Shown piece by piece: positions 63,338 to 64,000 of a stretch of DNA of 64,000 bases. The notes beneath the pieces are model-generated. The model searched no databases. It was given only the letters and a program-made list of their open reading frames with translations, and was not told the DNA's origin. The position numbers and the translations under genes were made by a program. The first letter of the stretch is position 1, and the number at the start of each line of letters is the position of its first letter. The stretch is from positions 1-64,000 of the forward strand of contig NZ_JMPJ01000068.1 of the NCBI RefSeq assembly GCF_000735345.1. The letters are read 5' to 3'. Source of the stretch: Ewingella americana ATCC 33852. GTDB taxonomy: Bacteria > Pseudomonadota > Gammaproteobacteria > Enterobacterales > Enterobacteriaceae.

Positions 63338-64000
63338 ATGAAAGCGTTAGCAAAATTAAAGCGTGAAGAAGGTATCTGGATGACGGATGCGCCAGTGCCT
63401 GAGCTTGGCCATAACGATCTGCTGATTAAGATTCGCAAAACCGCCATTTGCGGTACTGACGTGCATATCTATAACTGGGATGAATGGTCGCAGAAGACTA
63501 TCCCGGTACCGATGGTGGTCGGTCACGAATATGTCGGCGAAGTGGTCGGCATTGGTCAGGAAGTCAAAGGCTTCAACATTGGCGACCGCGTCTCCGGCGA
63601 AGGCCACATCACCTGTGGGCATTGCCGCAACTGTCGCGGCGGCCGCACCCATCTGTGCCGCAACACGCAGGGTGTCGGAGTGAACCGTCCGGGGGCTTTT
63701 GCCGAGTATCTGGTGCTGCCAGCCTTCAACGCCTTCAAAATTCCAGACAACATCTCTGACGACTTGGCTGCCATCTTCGACCCACTGGGTAACGCCGTGC
63801 ATACCGCGCTCTCCTTCGATTTAGTCGGCGAAGACGTGCTGATCAGCGGCGCTGGCCCGATTGGTATCATGGCGGCGGCAATCTGTAAGCACGTTGGCGC
63901 GCGCCACGTCGTTATCACTGATATGAATGAATACCGTCTGGATCTGGCGCGCAAAATGGGCGTGACCCGCGCGGTAAACGTCAAAAATGAGACGCTCGAA
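63338..64000 (+). CDS. tdh: L-threonine 3-dehydrogenase Tdh (partial, cut by window end)
   Basis: Oxidises threonine to 2-amino-3-ketobutyrate with NAD+, feeding Kbl. 221 codons are present of an expected about 341. The zinc-site [13 protein letters not shown], the structural zinc cysteines [15 protein letters not shown], and the start of the Rossmann domain ([16 protein letters not shown]) are visible. AGGAACC precedes the start. The missing part lies beyond 64000, so this is not a truncation in the genome. Confidence 0.95.
   Translation, partial: MKALAKLKREEGIWMTDAPVPELGHNDLLIKIRKTAICGTDVHIYNWDEWSQKTIPVPMVVGHEYVGEVVGIGQEVKGFNIGDRVSGEGHITCGHCRNCRGGRTHLCRNTQGVGVNRPGAFAEYLVLPAFNAFKIPDNISDDLAAIFDPLGNAVHTALSFDLVGEDVLISGAGPIGIMAAAICKHVGARHVVITDMNEYRLDLARKMGVTRAVNVKNETLE

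Overview
The window is a contiguous piece of an Enterobacterales chromosome, probably Yersiniaceae-like (Serratia/Yersinia/Rahnella/Ewingella group). This rests on close protein resemblance to Escherichia coli housekeeping genes and on gene order. Genes that lie in two separate E. coli segments (mobBA to fabY/yiiD, and yicH to tdh) are joined here without a break, an order I recall from Yersinia. The species cannot be fixed from sequence alone. I see no prophage, insertion sequence, CRISPR array, tRNA or complete rRNA gene. The left edge carries what looks like the tail and terminators of an rRNA operon.

Layout: 1-286, rRNA-operon tail with duplicated terminator modules. 287-3558, mobB-mobA (reverse), then yihD, srkA and dsbA (forward). 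3559-8891, polA behind a DnaA box, the Spot 42 RNA gene, engB (reverse), a CsrC-type GGA-rich RNA and yihI. 9080-16995, hemN, the nitrogen-control cluster glnA-glnL-glnG (reverse) with a sigma-54/NtrC control region, and typA. 17161-20065, yihX-yihY-dtd-fabY. 20147-24827, yicH, xanP and gltS. 24862-30719, the gmk-rpoZ-spoT-trmH-recG operon (reverse). 31012-38364, ligB, yicG, a TetR regulator with a stand-alone FabF-like ketosynthase, yicC, and rph-pyrE with its attenuator. 38400-45238, a DUF2157/GDYXXLXY membrane pair, slmA, dut-coaBC, radC and the rpmB-rpmG operon with a folded leader. 45366-61897, mutM, coaD, and a large lipopolysaccharide core locus. 62132-64000, kbl and the start of tdh (cut by the window end).

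The lipopolysaccharide region (46679-61897) is the main accessory-like block. It makes the inner core (hldD, waaF, waaC, waaA, waaE, waaQ), a Klebsiella/Serratia-type GalA-GlcN outer core (wabG, wabH, a wabN-like deacetylase) and the O-antigen ligase (waaL). Interspersed are four glycosyltransferases I cannot assign to a linkage. Gene orientation switches repeatedly and the peripheral genes are visibly AT-richer than the housekeeping genes, as expected of a locus that exchanges modules.

The least explained system is the TetR/FabF-like pair at 33729-35775, in the slot that dinD holds in E. coli. A perfect 7-3-7 palindrome sits on the probable fabF-like promoter, which suggests a small self-contained circuit controlling an extra fatty-acid elongation enzyme. 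Other points worth checking are the folded rpmB leader, the unusually long glnA 5' leader, a PurR-like box before xanP, the exported-looking DNA ligase LigB, the uncharacterised DUF2157/GDYXXLXY pair and the duplicated terminators at the left edge.
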